From: CADEFX01 sp050260355
Lineage (GTDB): Bacteria > Pseudomonadota > Alphaproteobacteria > Rhizobiales > Hyphomicrobiaceae
Assembly: GCA_050260355.1 (NCBI GenBank)
Contig: JBLNBZ010000016.1
Location: forward strand, 1 to 42,069
Length of the DNA stretch: 42,069 nt
Reading direction: 5' to 3'
Shown here piece by piece: positions 7,548 through 13,996 of this stretch. The position numbers and the translations under genes were made by a program. A model generated the notes under the pieces. That model searched no databases, was not told where the DNA came from, and worked only from the letters and a program-made list of their open reading frames with translations. The stretch's first letter is position 1. Each line of letters opens with the position of its first letter.

Positions 7548-7598
7548 CCGCCGGCGACGCCGATGACGACCATTCCATGGGCGTGCATAAAGACGGCT

Positions 7599-8060
7599 TC
7601 AGCCGCAACCCGGATCGAGTCTAGCCGGCACCGGGCCTGAGCGCTGGTTCTGATACTTGCCGCGATAGGGACTGTCGGTCGGTTTGTCGAGCAGCTGAAA
7701 TACGATCTGCGCGATCGGCATGCCGGCATTGAGCTCGAGCGGCTCCGACGCGCTGCTCGTCAGCTCCAGCGTCAGATATCCCGACCAGCCCGGCTCGATC
7801 ACGGTATTTTGCACGAACAGCCCGCGCCGCGCCCAGGTCGACTTGTCCTTGACGAACGCGATGAGGTCCAGCGGCATGGCAAAGCGCTCCATGGAGGAGG
7901 CCAGCTGAAACGCGCCAGGCCGCAGAACGGCGTCCTCGGCAATGCGAATGTCATAGCCCGCCGGCGACAGGCCGAAGGTCATGCCGCGGAACACGGTGCG
8001 CTCATGAAAGGGCTCGAGCAGACCGGTGCGGCCGCGGATGCTTTGCGCGGAGAGGATCAT
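7599..8060 (-). CDS. dcd: dCTP deaminase / dUTPase-fold protein
   Basis: A 153-residue member of the dCTP deaminase/dUTPase trimer family, which converts dCTP to dUTP and so feeds dTMP synthesis. The family block SPAGYDIRIAE is present. KSTWARRGLFVQNTVIEPGWSGYLTLEL carries the conserved Ser/Arg and the catalytic Glu of LEL, and AQIVFQLLD and GKYQNQ close the fold. It is shorter than bacterial Dcd (about 190), a size seen in phage versions; dUTPase or bifunctional activity is possible. The start overlaps the upstream zinc-ribbon gene (ATGA at 8060-8057). The placement with a NrdR-like gene suggests a phage nucleotide module. Confidence 0.85.
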   Translation of the reverse strand: MILSAQSIRGRTGLLEPFHERTVFRGMTFGLSPAGYDIRIAEDAVLRPGAFQLASSMERFAMPLDLIAFVKDKSTWARRGLFVQNTVIEPGWSGYLTLELTSSASEPLELNAGMPIAQIVFQLLDKPTDSPYRGKYQNQRSGPVPARLDPGCG

Positions 8061-8380
8061 GAGCGCACGTGTACTTCAGGGGGATGGTCAGGTCCAGATT
8101 CGCTGGACGCAGATTCCACAGCCTGCATGTGCTCGGCAATGAGCTGCAGACTGCGTTCGGCCTGCTCGACCGTGCGCGCCGCCGCCACCTCGACGTTGAC
8201 GAGCTCGCGCCGCAGGCCGCCGACGACCTCGGCCGCGCGATTGGGGCTGACGGTCGTCTCCCACGTCGACCAGCGATGATTGCATCTGGGACACGCGCGA
8301 CGCCGGCGCACGGTGTCGCCCGCAGGCCGCGAATCCGTGACATGACTGCGCTCGTTGCGGCAGCGCGGACACCAGATCAT
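8057..8380 (-). CDS. NrdR-like zinc-ribbon protein without ATP-cone
   Basis: Read from ATG 8380 (MIWCPRC...), the product has 107 residues. The first 40 match the NrdR zinc ribbon: CPRC, VTDSRPAGDTVRRRRACPRC and W-STWE. NrdR represses ribonucleotide reductase genes through this DNA-binding ribbon plus an ATP-cone. Here the ATP-cone is absent and is replaced by about 65 residues predicted helical. The open frame extends upstream to 8593, but that part crosses structured noncoding DNA and looks non-coding. The stop overlaps the dcd start, so the pair is co-translated. Confidence 0.75.
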   Translation of the reverse strand: MIWCPRCRNERSHVTDSRPAGDTVRRRRACPRCNHRWSTWETTVSPNRAAEVVGGLRRELVNVEVAAARTVEQAERSLQLIAEHMQAVESASSESGPDHPPEVHVRS

Positions 8381-8405
8381 CGCTGGACAAGAACCTCGTG
8401 AGGGG

Positions 8406-8489
8406 TGGTGGGAGCCAGGCCTGGAGCGATCCAGGCCCTTCAGGTCGAGTCGGAGCGTGTTGGGTGGCGCTCGCAAATGCCTGGCTCCC
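8406..8489 (-). ncRNA. Candidate structured RNA with three-way junction, tRNA-like 3' end
   Basis: On the leftward strand an outer 11-bp stem (GGGAGCCAGGC 8489-8479 with GCCTGGCTCCC 8420-8410) encloses two hairpins. One has arms GAGCG/CGCTC around 8472-8453. The other has arms GCCTGG/CCAGGC around 8436-8419 and shares two bases with the outer stem. The outer stem is followed by ACCA, as in a tRNA. There is no normal D arm and no 7-nt anticodon loop, so I do not call it a tRNA. It lies 30 nt upstream of the NrdR-like start and may be its 5' leader. Confidence 0.4.
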
Positions 8490-8498
8490 GTCGCGTCG

Positions 8499-8514
8499 AT
8501 CGCAAATTTGCGAT
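8499..8514. promoter_or_regulatory. Perfect 16-bp palindrome, probable operator
   Basis: ATCGCAAATTTGCGAT is a perfect palindrome in the 321-bp noncoding stretch 8381-8701, just upstream of the structured element and the NrdR-like/dcd pair. Its form fits a site for a dimeric regulator. NrdR boxes have a different consensus, so I do not assign the binder. The rest of this stretch (8515-8701) shows nothing I can name. Confidence 0.5.
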
Positions 8515-8701
8515 GGCAAGGGTCAAAACCAGGCTTCAGGGTGGATGATGCGTCTTGTAGATAGGATGGATGGGAAGAAGAAATACGCGGCACTCATTGA
8601 GAGGGAAGGTTCGTCGTCTCGTCACGCCTGAAGCGCGATAGAGCATCGGCCGTTTCCTTTCTCGTTAGCACGCACACGCAAACCGAAACGGCGGCACGAG
8701 A

Positions 8702-8917
8702 CTAGTCGGTCATCTCGTCCGCCGTGCGGACCAGATCGAGCAGATCCATCAGCTCGATCTCGAACCGGCTCAGAATGGAGAGGGCGACGTCGGGCTCACG
8801 CATGGCCAATCGCGCAATCAGCATCGGCAGCGCATCCGACGACGACAGCCCGGCACAGTGTGCGCGCCGCTGCAGCGCCTGCGTCTTGCGATAGACCTCG
8901 GTGGCGTTGATCGACAT
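8702..8917 (-). CDS. Small hypothetical protein
   Basis: A 71-residue, helical and Leu/Ala-rich protein with an acidic tail and no recognised family. The only plausible start is ATG 8917, which has no Shine-Dalgarno sequence and directly follows a hairpin (8919-8952). It is the last leftward gene after the lysis segment, separated from the upstream membrane gene by 92 bp. Confidence 0.55.
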   Translation of the reverse strand: MSINATEVYRKTQALQRRAHCAGLSSSDALPMLIARLAMREPDVALSILSRFEIELMDLLDLVRTADEMTD

Positions 8918-8918
8918 G

Positions 8919-8952
8919 AGACCGAGGCTAAGAACGATTGCAGCCTCAGTCT
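8919..8952 (-). other. Hairpin abutting the 8917 start codon
   Basis: The arms AGACCGAGGCT (8919-8929) and AGCCTCAGTCT (8942-8952) pair along 11 bp in leftward RNA, with one G-U wobble that would be a C-A mismatch in the other strand. The hairpin therefore looks built for leftward transcripts. It ends one base before the ATG and could control translation or limit read-through from the lysis genes. Confidence 0.45.
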
Positions 8953-9009
8953 AGGTATTCTTGACTCATATCGGCGCGCCGTGACTCCTGCGCCACAGCA
9001 CGTGCAACG

Positions 9010-9507
9010 CTAGCGCGTTGCGAACGGGTTGAACGGCTCGCGCTCCACGCGCTGGGGCAATTGGCGCGGACGCATCGGCGCCGAGCGCGTCGGGCGCGCC
9101 TCGTGCGGCAGCAGCTGCTGGGGGCCAAATTCCGGACACGTCAGACCGCTCAAGCTCTTGCCGCGCAATTTGTTCTGCATGCACCAGATCTGATGCTCCT
9201 GCTTGGTCCAGGCGCGATCGCTCGCGGCGTCCACACGCCGCGCCAGACCGTCGATCTTGCTCTGCAGGGTCGCAGTCTGGTTCGTCGTCTCCACGCGCAG
9301 CAGATCGATCGAGGACTTCTGCTCGATGGCGACGGCGCGCACGTTCTCCAGCTGGTGGGCCACTTCGTCACGCTGGGAGTAGTACCAGGTCACCAGACCC
9401 AGACCGCCCAGAGCCAACGTGGTGGCCAGTCCGGCCGACAGATACGTATTGGTGGGCGTGACGATGCGCGAGCGATCGAGAGCCTCGCGGGTGCGGGCGC
9501 GAGCCAT
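9010..9507 (-). CDS. Phage membrane protein with coiled coil
   Basis: Read from ATG 9507, which has GGAGG upstream, the product has 165 residues. It has one transmembrane segment (about residues 22-43), then a helix of coiled-coil character (45-85) and a Pro/Arg-rich tail with a Cys pair. It sits directly after the spanin genes in the lysis segment. It may be an accessory lysis or envelope protein, but I do not recognise the family. The longer open frame upstream of 9507 overlaps the o-spanin gene and is ignored. Confidence 0.65.
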   Translation of the reverse strand: MARARTREALDRSRIVTPTNTYLSAGLATTLALGGLGLVTWYYSQRDEVAHQLENVRAVAIEQKSSIDLLRVETTNQTATLQSKIDGLARRVDAASDRAWTKQEHQIWCMQNKLRGKSLSGLTCPEFGPQQLLPHEARPTRSAPMRPRQLPQRVEREPFNPFATR

Positions 9508-9523
9508 GGGAACCCTCCTCGAG

Positions 9524-9778
9524 TCAGGACGTGGGTTTTTTCTCCTTACCCGGAACGCCACAGATGCGATCACGCTTGGCGTTGAGACGCACGATGCCGC
9601 GAATGGTGTTGGGCGTGTCGTTGATCGACCATTCGAGCTTCTCGTCCATGATCTCGCAGAACGTGTCACCCTGCACGGTCACGCTCTGCACCGGCACCTT
9701 GCCCGCATCGGCGCAGCCAGCCAGCGTGGCCGCCGCAGCCAGGATCAGGATGCGGATCGTAAGGCCGATGGTGGACAT
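9524..9778 (-). CDS. o-spanin-like outer-membrane lipoprotein (Rz1-type)
   Basis: An 84-residue protein with a lipoprotein signal: a hydrophobic N-terminus ends in the lipobox LAGC, with the lipid-modified Cys at 22. The mature part contains LEWSINDTPNTIRGIVRLNAKRDRIC, a pattern I associate with small phage lysis-cassette lipoproteins in rhizobial phages. It follows the i-spanin candidate by 5 bp. Together they would bridge inner and outer membranes and fuse them in the last step of lysis. Assignment rests on the lipobox, size and position. Confidence 0.65.
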   Translation of the reverse strand: MSTIGLTIRILILAAAATLAGCADAGKVPVQSVTVQGDTFCEIMDEKLEWSINDTPNTIRGIVRLNAKRDRICGVPGKEKKPTS

Positions 9779-9783
9779 GGAGC

Positions 9784-10122
9784 TCAGTTCGCTTTTTCGG
9801 CCGCCGCAGCCCGGCGCTTGGCGCGATACATCATGTTGTCGACGCAAGACGCTGATCTGCTGCACAGCTCGATGATCTCTTTTGCCGTCTTGGGCAGCTT
9901 GGCCTCCGCCTCGTTCGCCGCCTTCTGAGCCTCCGCCACCTTGCGGCTGGCATCCTGACGCATCGAGAGCTCGATCTGCGCCACGCGCGCATTGCATACG
10001 CTCGTCTGCTCGATCTCCTTGGCCTCGAGCGCTGCCGCCATGACGATCTTGTCGTGAATCTTCGTGCCCGCGTACACCACCACGTTCATGGCCAGCAGGC
10101 CGAGCATGATCCATTGCGTCAT
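9784..10122 (-). CDS. i-spanin-like inner-membrane protein (Rz-type)
   Basis: From ATG 10122 the product has 112 residues: an N-terminal transmembrane segment (residues 3-19) followed by a long Ala/Glu/Lys-rich coiled coil. This is the topology of Rz i-spanins, and the protein pairs with the lipoprotein encoded 5 bp downstream. A longer frame begins at 10290, but that part overlaps the endolysin gene; AAGGG lies upstream of 10122. Cys residues near the C-terminus could form intermolecular disulfides. Confidence 0.65.
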   Translation of the reverse strand: MTQWIMLGLLAMNVVVYAGTKIHDKIVMAAALEAKEIEQTSVCNARVAQIELSMRQDASRKVAEAQKAANEAEAKLPKTAKEIIELCSRSASCVDNMMYRAKRRAAAAEKAN

Positions 10123-10138
10123 CGGCGACCCTTTGATT

Positions 10139-11029
10139 TTATCCAGCAAGGGCGTGAGAAAGCGGCTGACCCATTGCGGCTTTGGCCACGCGCTGCTGTT
10201 TGCGACGGCGCGCAACCACAAAGAGGACAAGACAGCACAGAATGCCACCCACCACCCACGGATTTTTGTAAGCAAGCTGAGCCACCGCATTGCCAGCCTC
10301 CATCAGCATTCTGAGGACATCGAGCTTGTCGGCGACTTGCTTGGCGCTCTCAACGGCGCTCTGAACGGTTGCAGGATCGGGCGCCGGCGCTGCGGACGCC
10401 TGCACCAACTCCTTGAGGACCGGCGCAGCACCAGTCGCTGTCGCCCCTGCGACAGCCGTATTCTCCAGCGCGTCCGCGTCACGAATTTCGGTGGAGCCAG
10501 CCGCGCGCAGGTCCTTGACGGTCGCCGCCACTGGCCAGCGAATGCCGTTCGGCAGCGCATCCTTGATGCGCACCGTCTGATAGGTGATGGCGTTCGACTG
10601 ATTGCAGCCGATGACGCGCGCCGTCCCGTTCTTGTTGACCTTGGTGATGACGCACACGTGCCCAAACGGCGGCGCCCCGCGCGGCAAAACCATGATGGCG
10701 CCGGGCTTGGGCTCGCACGGCTTGCCATAGGTCAGATACGAGCGCGCCATCAAATTGTGGGCAACGGGCGGGATCGGATAGCTTGACAACTTCAGGAACG
10801 CGCCGAGACCCGCCGCGCACCAGGCCGTCTCGTCGTGCTCGATCTCGGGGTGCCCACACAGGGCGAAGTACTTGAGGATCTCCGGGTTGTCCTTGCTGCC
10901 GGCAACCTCGCGCACGCCGCGCTCGGCCGCCTCGACCATGCGGTCGAGCCAGGGATGGGGAGAGCTCGGGTCCGGCGTGAAGGCCTCGAGGCGATCGAGA
11001 AACTGGCTGGGGGCAGGCACGACCGACAT
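10139..11029 (-). CDS. Endolysin, NlpC/P60-CHAP-like cysteine peptidase with C-terminal membrane segment
   Basis: A 296-residue protein. Residues 27-170 match the phage TIGR02594-type peptidoglycan hydrolases: WLDRMVEAAERGVREV, then TAWCAAGLGAFL with catalytic Cys 71, GHVCVITKV with His 124, and GCNQSN. A Pro/Ala linker leads to a hydrophobic segment at about 258-273 (NPWVVGGILCCLVLFVVA) followed by RRRKQQR, so the enzyme is probably tail-anchored in the inner membrane. It is followed by the spanin pair. Murein hydrolysis is inferred from the domain; the exact bond cleaved is not visible. Confidence 0.8.
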   Translation of the reverse strand: MSVVPAPSQFLDRLEAFTPDPSSPHPWLDRMVEAAERGVREVAGSKDNPEILKYFALCGHPEIEHDETAWCAAGLGAFLKLSSYPIPPVAHNLMARSYLTYGKPCEPKPGAIMVLPRGAPPFGHVCVITKVNKNGTARVIGCNQSNAITYQTVRIKDALPNGIRWPVAATVKDLRAAGSTEIRDADALENTAVAGATATGAAPVLKELVQASAAPAPDPATVQSAVESAKQVADKLDVLRMLMEAGNAVAQLAYKNPWVVGGILCCLVLFVVARRRKQQRVAKAAMGQPLSHALAG

Positions 11030-11034
11030 CGGCT

Positions 11035-11331
11035 TCAGGCCGCCTCCACGTCATGGCGCACGACGAGCAGCCCAGGCTCACCGGAATTGTCGCCGGGTCT
11101 GGCGAAGATCGAAACCCCGTCCTCGAGCGAGCCGAAATCCTCGATCAGTCCGAGCGGCATCGGTTGCAGCACGAACATGGCCGCATCCGCCGCGGGCGAC
11201 GACCCGGCGAGCGTGACGTGCACGGGCTTGTCGGTGGACTGGTTTTGCAGCCACACGCTGTCCTTGGGGCCAGCGACCACAAGGGTCCACTGGGCGGGCG
11301 CCAGCACCTTGAGCTCGACGGTCGTCGTCAT
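11035..11331 (-). CDS. Small phage hypothetical protein, beta-rich
   Basis: Read from ATG 11331 (GGAG upstream), 98 residues. It is a beta-strand-rich sequence (TVELKVLAPAQWTLVVAGPKD, then a VHVTLAGS stretch) that looks like a small sandwich fold. Its stop lies 5 bp before the endolysin start, so they are co-transcribed. No family is recognised; a minor virion or decoration role is possible. Confidence 0.65.
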   Translation of the reverse strand: MTTTVELKVLAPAQWTLVVAGPKDSVWLQNQSTDKPVHVTLAGSSPAADAAMFVLQPMPLGLIEDFGSLEDGVSIFARPGDNSGEPGLLVVRHDVEAA

Positions 11332-11499
11332 GGGGGCTCCACAGCACGGGGCGGGCGGGGCCAATCAAAAAGCGACCCCAAATCGACTCGATTCACGCGA
11401 TGAGAACGAGAGCGCCTGCGTGCTGCGTGCGGCGTCAGTCTAGAGAGTGTTGACCCGCTCCGCACGCAGCTTTGCAAACGGCGCCGACCGAAAGGCCGA

Positions 11500-11913
11500 T
11501 CAGTGATGCACGCGCGCTACAGTAGCGCGCGATCCGCGCCGCTTGCGCGGCTTCTTGTCCTTGGCGCCGCGCGGCCGGCCGCGCTTGGGCTTGGACGCCG
11601 GCATCCAGCGCTGCAGGATCGGCCGCAGGTCGCCCCACAGCTGCCAGCGCCAGAAGGCGAGCGCGCTGAAGATGGCGTCGGTGACCGCCGCCAGGATCAG
11701 GACGGCCACCAGCACCGGCAGCATCAGGCCGAGGAGGACAAGGCAAAACAGTGTGCGCGCGCTGGCCAGGGCGGTGTGCAGATGCCGGGAGAGCGTATTC
11801 TGCTGGGACGGCGCGCTCTTCCGGGAGCGCCTGGGTGCGCCGCGGCCGCGTGGCTCGGCGGTCGGCGGGAAGTCGTAGACGTTGAAGGATGCGGCGGCTT
11901 TGCTGCGAGCCAT
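11500..11913 (-). CDS. Holin candidate: small membrane protein with basic tail
   Basis: A 137-residue protein with one long hydrophobic region (about 54-88) that could form one or two transmembrane helices, followed by a strongly basic C-terminus (KPKRGRPRGAKDKKPRKRRG). The N-terminal 50 residues are Arg/Ser/Pro-rich. The position between the tail gene D and the endolysin, plus the size, suggests a holin, but no sequence family is recognised. GGAGA lies about 7 nt before the ATG. 11332-11499 downstream holds no gene. Confidence 0.55.
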   Translation of the reverse strand: MARSKAAASFNVYDFPPTAEPRGRGAPRRSRKSAPSQQNTLSRHLHTALASARTLFCLVLLGLMLPVLVAVLILAAVTDAIFSALAFWRWQLWGDLRPILQRWMPASKPKRGRPRGAKDKKPRKRRGSRATVARVHH

Positions 11914-11970
11914 TTGGCTTCTCCGTTTTTGGCTTGATTGAGAATGGAAAAATCGAACGCGTAGTGCCGA

Positions 11971-13059
11971 TCAGGGCGCTGCCGAGCCAGCCGTGCCCTG
12001 CGAAAGAATTCTGATGGCCTTGCCAGTGCCCTCAGCGCGCTTGTCCTCGTTGGGCTTCTCGGCCTCGATCTTGACGGTGTAGGCGTGCGCCCCGGAGAAC
12101 TCGTGCGTGGCGCGCTTGACGCGCCATACGCCATCGATGCCGGTGCGCACGTTGATCACCGTGAGCGGGGTCTCCGTGCTCACCAGCGGATCGCCGACGA
12201 TGGTCAGCGACAGCTGGCCCCGGCCGCGCTTGCCCTTGCGGCTCTTGCCGCGCGCCTTCTTCTTCGTGTCCGGCTTGTTGCCGCTGTCCAGATAGCGCGC
12301 GCGGTTGTTGGCGTCCGAGGAGCCCGACAGCGAGACGTCGCGCTCGAAGTAGATGTCGGCCTTGTTCTTGTCCCAGCCTCGCTTCTCGCCCGCGCTATGA
12401 CGTGGACGCTGCAGAACATCGCAGCGATAATCGATGAGCTCTCCCGGCAAATCGCCAAAGCCTCCGCTGGCGCCGCCGCGCGTGCCGCTGACCACCACCG
12501 GCGTCATAGTCTTTCCGGTCACACTCTCGAGCTCGCCGCGCTCGGCGAAGATCAGCTGGTTGTCCTTGACCTGGAAGCTGGCGTCGTAGTCGCCGGCGAG
12601 CCGGGTGAGGAAATGCATGTCGCTTTCCTCGCTCAGCGCCACGTAGTCGGTCTGAATATTGGCGAGGGAGGGGCTGATGCGCGGTGCCAGCCCGTTGCGC
12701 TCGGCAATATCGCTGACGATATTGCCGATGGTCTTGTTCTCCCAGGATTTGTTGCGCTTCTCCTTGAGCTTGCTGCTCATGTCGGCCGACTTGGCGTGGA
12801 TCTTGATCACGAACGGCGGGCCGGAGGCCGTCACGCCGTCGACCTTGAAGATGCCCTTGTTGACGAGGCCGAACTCCTCATAGCCGATCGAGACGCTGAG
12901 GGTCTGGCTGCGCTCGGGCAGGTCCAGGATGGCATCGCGATCATCGAGCTCGATCGTCAGGCTGTCGGCATGCAGGCCCTGCTCGTCGCGGACCTCGACG
13001 CGCAAAATGCGCTCGTTGGCCTGTTGGGACAGGCCTGAGATGACGACGATGGGATGCAT
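11971..13059 (-). CDS. Phage late control gene D protein (baseplate hub, P2 gpD-like)
   Basis: A 362-residue protein of the gpD/gp27-like hub family. It forms the hub at the end of the contractile tail tube, where it holds the spike. Visible landmarks are the N-terminal DGVTASGPPFVIKIHAKSADMSSKLKEKRNKSWENKTIGNIVSDIAERNG region and the second domain with SEESDMHFLTRLAGDYDASFQVKDNQLIFAERG, both typical of the family. The length matches P2 gpD (387). It lies after U and X exactly as in P2. A Lys/Arg-rich loop (KKKARGKSRKGKRGRG) interrupts the C-terminal domain. Confidence 0.9.
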   Translation of the reverse strand: MHPIVVISGLSQQANERILRVEVRDEQGLHADSLTIELDDRDAILDLPERSQTLSVSIGYEEFGLVNKGIFKVDGVTASGPPFVIKIHAKSADMSSKLKEKRNKSWENKTIGNIVSDIAERNGLAPRISPSLANIQTDYVALSEESDMHFLTRLAGDYDASFQVKDNQLIFAERGELESVTGKTMTPVVVSGTRGGASGGFGDLPGELIDYRCDVLQRPRHSAGEKRGWDKNKADIYFERDVSLSGSSDANNRARYLDSGNKPDTKKKARGKSRKGKRGRGQLSLTIVGDPLVSTETPLTVINVRTGIDGVWRVKRATHEFSGAHAYTVKIEAEKPNEDKRAEGTGKAIRILSQGTAGSAAP

Positions 13060-13082
13060 GCGCGGCGATCAAGGCGAGGTTG

Positions 13083-13310
13083 TCAGTCCCACAGATTGAC
13101 GGTGCGCTGCGTCGAGGGGTTGGCAAGCTCGGGCAGGATGATGAGCTTGGCCGCCTCCAGCACCTCAGCCCGTTCCGACAGCGTGCGCGCCTCGTCGAAG
13201 AAATTGCGCGCCAGGATGGCTTCCACGACGCCCGAGGAGCGGCCGTAGTAGCGCCAGGCGATCAGGTCGAGCATGTCCTCCTGGCGCGTCACATAAAGCT
13301 TGTCAGCCAT
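13083..13310 (-). CDS. Phage tail protein X (P2 gpX-like)
   Basis: A 75-residue protein with the gpX LysM-like pattern YVTRQEDMLDLIAWRYYG and a C-terminal ILPELA. It is the short tail-completion protein located between U and D in P2-like phages, and it has the usual size of the family. It sits 23 bp upstream of D. Its start overlaps a possible small gene ending at 13303. Confidence 0.88.
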   Translation of the reverse strand: MADKLYVTRQEDMLDLIAWRYYGRSSGVVEAILARNFFDEARTLSERAEVLEAAKLIILPELANPSTQRTVNLWD

Positions 13311-13437
13311 TCTTCGTCGCCTTGTGAACGATGCGGACGCACGCGCGCAGCGCCGCTTGCAGCGCGCTTTTCTCGGCCGCGCTCAAAGGGCGCTCGCCCC
13401 TGTCGCGCGTCTCTTTAGAAGCTGAAGCCGAGGCCAT
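13303..13437 (-). CDS. Possible small gene overlapping U and X
   Basis: A 44-residue frame that fills the 104-bp gap between U and X and overlaps both (23 bp and 8 bp). AGGA lies 5 nt before ATG 13437, inside the U gene. The product is Ala/Arg/Lys-rich and helical (LSAAEKSALQAALRACVRIV). It has no recognised relatives; support is only ribosome-site placement and coupling geometry. Confidence 0.4.
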   Translation of the reverse strand: MASASASKETRDRGERPLSAAEKSALQAALRACVRIVHKATKNG

Positions 13438-13990
13438 AGCCATCCTGACCGTAGTGCACGAGCTCGAGCGTGAACTCGACCTTGCGCGGATAGCCGTTCT
13501 TGAAATAGACGGTCTGCGTGTCCTTGATAGCCTTGATGCACCAGATGCCCTCATAGCGCCCGTAGCGCGTCACGACGGCGCGCGGACGGCCGAGCATGGC
13601 CTCCTCGCGCATTTCCTCCAGCATCTCGAAGGAGCCGAACTGCGGCGGATAGATCGTGCCCTTGATCGACACGGTCTCCTCGCCGACCCCAAGGAATTGC
13701 TGGGCGACGCGGCGGCCGAGGCGCTTGGCGCCGTCGAAGCGCAATTCGAGATTGCGGTCGAGCCCGGTCTGCGGCAGATCGTCGACGCCGAACCACAAGA
13801 TGCGCTGGCGCCGCTCGACGGCGGCCGTGAACTGCTCGCCGATCACCGCCAGCGTATCGGCGTCGAGAGCCGACAGCGTCAGACTGGGATCGGCGCCGTC
13901 GGGCGCATTGGCTAGCGCGCCGAAGGCGGCCTCGGCCTGATCCACGCGCGTGGCGATGGGATCGGCAAGGGCGAAAACCGTCAGGCCCAT
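13415..13990 (-). CDS. Phage tail protein U (P2 gpU-like)
   Basis: A 191-residue protein whose C-terminal two thirds match gpU: IYPPQFGSFEMLEEMREEA, then GIWCIKAIKDTQTVYFKNGYPRKVEFTLEL. GpU is a tail-terminator-type protein of P2-like phages. The N-terminal 60 residues (to about TAAVERRQRILW) are additional compared with P2 U (159). It begins 6 bp after the tape measure stop, in P2 gene order. Confidence 0.88.
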   Translation of the reverse strand: MGLTVFALADPIATRVDQAEAAFGALANAPDGADPSLTLSALDADTLAVIGEQFTAAVERRQRILWFGVDDLPQTGLDRNLELRFDGAKRLGRRVAQQFLGVGEETVSIKGTIYPPQFGSFEMLEEMREEAMLGRPRAVVTRYGRYEGIWCIKAIKDTQTVYFKNGYPRKVEFTLELVHYGQDGYGLGFSF

Positions 13991-13996
13991 GCGCGT

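Noticed and set aside
8406..8489. tRNA gene on the leftward strand
   Set aside because: The closing stem and ACCA look right, but the stem is 11 bp, no D arm with GG is present and no 7-nt anticodon loop can be drawn.
8381..8593. N-terminal extension of the NrdR-like gene to ATG 8593
   Set aside because: The added 71 residues look non-coding and cover the three-way-junction element and the palindrome. The zinc ribbon starts naturally at 8380 (MIWCPRC).
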